DNA of 64,000 bases from NCBI GenBank assembly GCA_009617715.1, contig VTFK01000115.1, positions 62,001 to 126,000 on the forward strand, read 5' to 3'. The notes beneath the pieces were generated by a model. It saw nothing but the letters and a program-made list of their open reading frames with translations, made no database searches and was not told the origin of the DNA. This document shows positions 62,691 to 64,000 of this stretch, in pieces. The translations under genes were made by a program, and so were the position numbers. The first letter of the stretch is position 1; each line of letters starts with the position of its first letter. Source of the stretch: Plectrocnemia conspersa (Eukaryota > Arthropoda > Insecta > Trichoptera > Polycentropodidae).

Positions 62691-63768
62691 ATGGGAAAGC
62701 GCGTTCCCGAATCCGACTCCAGCTCGGAAGAATCCGACCTCGACGATTCGGATAGAGAGGTTTCATTTACTTTTGATCGCTTTTCGTAAGCATAAATGTT
62801 AGGTTATTTACCGTATATTTGAAAACAGTTGCAAGATGCCTTCGAAAAAGGGCTATTGAAGCCCGGTCTCAACGTAGTGTCCGAAAGAAGCAATAAGAAG
62901 TACTCCAACAACGTGGACGACATGGCTATGAAAATCAAACAAATGGAGCTGAATCTGCCTTGGATAGAAACTCTGGATCTAATAAACGATCCCGCTGTTG
63001 TCGCTCCGGAAGTAGCTAAACAATTAGAGGACACTACTCAGCGACAGCTGTTAGTACTATATTCAATTAAATTGTCAGCTTATACTTATTCGTTTTCGTT
63101 ATTGACTTATTTCGTTTTATTTCAGGAACATTAGAGCCAATAATGCCAAATTGCCAAAAATAGGTATTAACGAAGATCCGGTGTTGAACGAGTTCAAGCG
63201 CGAAAATTTATTCCACAGACAAGCCCAAGCTTCCGCGATCGAGGGTCTTCAGCGGTTACATTCGCTCGGGATCGTCACCAGAAGACCCGAGACGTATTTC
63301 GCCGAGATGGCGAAGTCCGATCACCACATGCAGAAAGTTAGACAAAATTTGATGGCCAAGCAGGCGGGACAGGCCAGAGCCGAAAAGGTGAGGCAGATCA
63401 GGCAACAGAAGAAGATGGGTAAACAAATACAGGTGCAGACTAAGCAACAGAGGGCCAGCGAGAAGAAAGCGGTGATGGGCGAAATCAAAAAGTATCGGAA
63501 AGGAGCTCGAAATCAGGACGACGGCCCGGATCCGCCCCGCAAAAATAAGAGCGCTCTGAAGCGGAACATGAAAGATAAGAAATTCGGCTTCGGCGGTAAG
63601 AAACGCGGCGGGAAAGCCAACACTAGAGATTCCACTTCTGACTTTAGCGAACTGCATAAGAAGTCAAATAAAAAAGGCGCTTTTAAGAAAATGGGGGCGC
63701 CGGCCGGCAAAGGCAAGAGGCCGGGTAAATCGAGGAGAGTCAATTTTAAGGCCAAGGGAAGAAAATGA
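62691..63768 (+). CDS. EBNA1BP2: rRNA-processing protein EBP2 (EBNA1BP2 homologue)
   Basis: Three exons, 62691..62759, 62829..63049, 63126..63768, join in phase to 310 aa, usual for EBP2 (human 306). An acidic N-terminus (ESDSSSEESDLDDSD, residues about 7-21) precedes the conserved core: QDAFEKGLLKPGLNVV, LNLPWIETLDLIND, then FHRQAQASAIEGLQRLHSLG and RRPETYFAEMAKSDHHMQKV. A basic helical stretch and a Lys/Arg/Gly-rich tail (KKRGGKANTR, GKGKRPGKSRRVNFKAKGRK) act as nucleolar localisation and RNA-contact region. The family is a nucleolar 60S assembly factor, scaffolding pre-60S particles for 27S pre-rRNA processing. The donor of exon 1 (GAG|GTTTCA) is weak but the frame fits the family. The gene is divergent from RTN4IP1. 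Confidence 0.96.
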
Positions 63769-63818
63769 ATAAATTATTAGTATGATTATTTTTTGTATTT
63801 TGTAAATATTTTTTTGTA

Positions 63819-63824
63819 AATAAA
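63819..63824 (+). terminator. Candidate poly(A) signal of EBP2
   Basis: AATAAA 51 nt after the stop codon, followed by T-rich sequence. Confidence 0.6.
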
Positions 63825-63865
63825 CTTTTAATTTACCATTTTCTAAACGAGTGTTATACTGTAAA

Positions 63866-64000
63866 TATAATACATGTCATTTTATGAAATACTATGAATA
63901 TTAGTGAAATGGAAATATTAAAAAAACGACCACTGACTGGGCAACTTTTGCGTCCCCGTCCCCCCCAGGAAAATCTGAAATGACCTTAGCTGATTTTGTT
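63866..64000 (+). repeat. R1 repeat end, runs off the window
   Basis: ACATGTCATTTTATGAAATA, CCACTGACTGGGCAACTTTT, a C-rich run and AAAATCTGAAATGACC, the best-preserved R1 end block in the window. Confidence 0.72.

Overview
The window looks like AT-rich nuclear DNA of an arthropod, most likely an insect. Genes are split by spliceosomal introns, many of them 60-100 bp. The protein set is metazoan (cilia-type MAK/CILK1 kinase, OGFOD3, animal type I fatty acid synthase, RTN4IP1, EBP2). The gaps are full of Tc1/mariner, piggyBac, hAT, PIF/Harbinger and SINE debris. No order or species can be named from the sequence alone. All gene models below were built by hand from reading frames, GT-AG junctions and matching phases.

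Left part (1-21.5 kb) is gene-dense. A MAK/CILK1-type kinase starts at 444 and runs off the left edge on the minus strand. OGFOD3 (2751-6183, plus) is divergent from it and convergent with a complete 22-coding-exon fatty acid synthase (19808 down to 6856, minus, 2393 aa). The synthase has a non-coding first exon, a TATA box at about 21.23 kb, and an upstream CACGTG E-box and CCAAT box. All its catalytic residues can be located: KS Cys175/His307/His345, MAT Ser594, DH His887/Asp1041, ER and KR nucleotide loops, ACP Ser2050, TE Ser2205/Asp2231/His2370. Its introns carry an internally deleted mariner, a tRNA-derived SINE, a decayed transposase gene and a foldback element.

Middle part (21.5-51.4 kb) is a gene desert of about 30 kb. 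I find no convincing host gene there. It holds many copies, in both orientations, of one interspersed repeat family (called R1 here). R1 has CACTAGTG palindromes, an internal hairpin with arms of about 80 bp, and C-rich/G-rich ends. Other contents are shorter R2 copies, transposase fragments, a hAT MITE with a perfect 8-bp target duplication, a second SINE copy and a few GC-richer patches of unknown role.

Right part (51.4-64 kb) holds a MADF-BESS protein gene (51551-54108, plus) with a PIF/Harbinger transposase fragment on the opposite strand inside its intron. It is followed by Tc1 debris, a 3.3-kb AT-rich gap, RTN4IP1 (61848 down to 58788, minus, 380 aa) and EBP2/EBNA1BP2 (62691-63768, plus, 310 aa). 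The last two are divergent. Their shared promoter contains a 66-bp-period tandem duplication between inverted arrays of a TTCTGACC repeat.

The host genes do not form an operon-like system. They cover cytosolic lipid synthesis (FASN), mitochondrial NADPH oxidoreductase/CoQ biology (RTN4IP1), ribosome biogenesis (EBP2), ciliary length control (MAK/CILK1) and a membrane 2-oxoglutarate oxygenase (OGFOD3). I found no clear new enzymatic or defence system. The most novel-looking material is the set of repeat families and the MADF/Harbinger locus.
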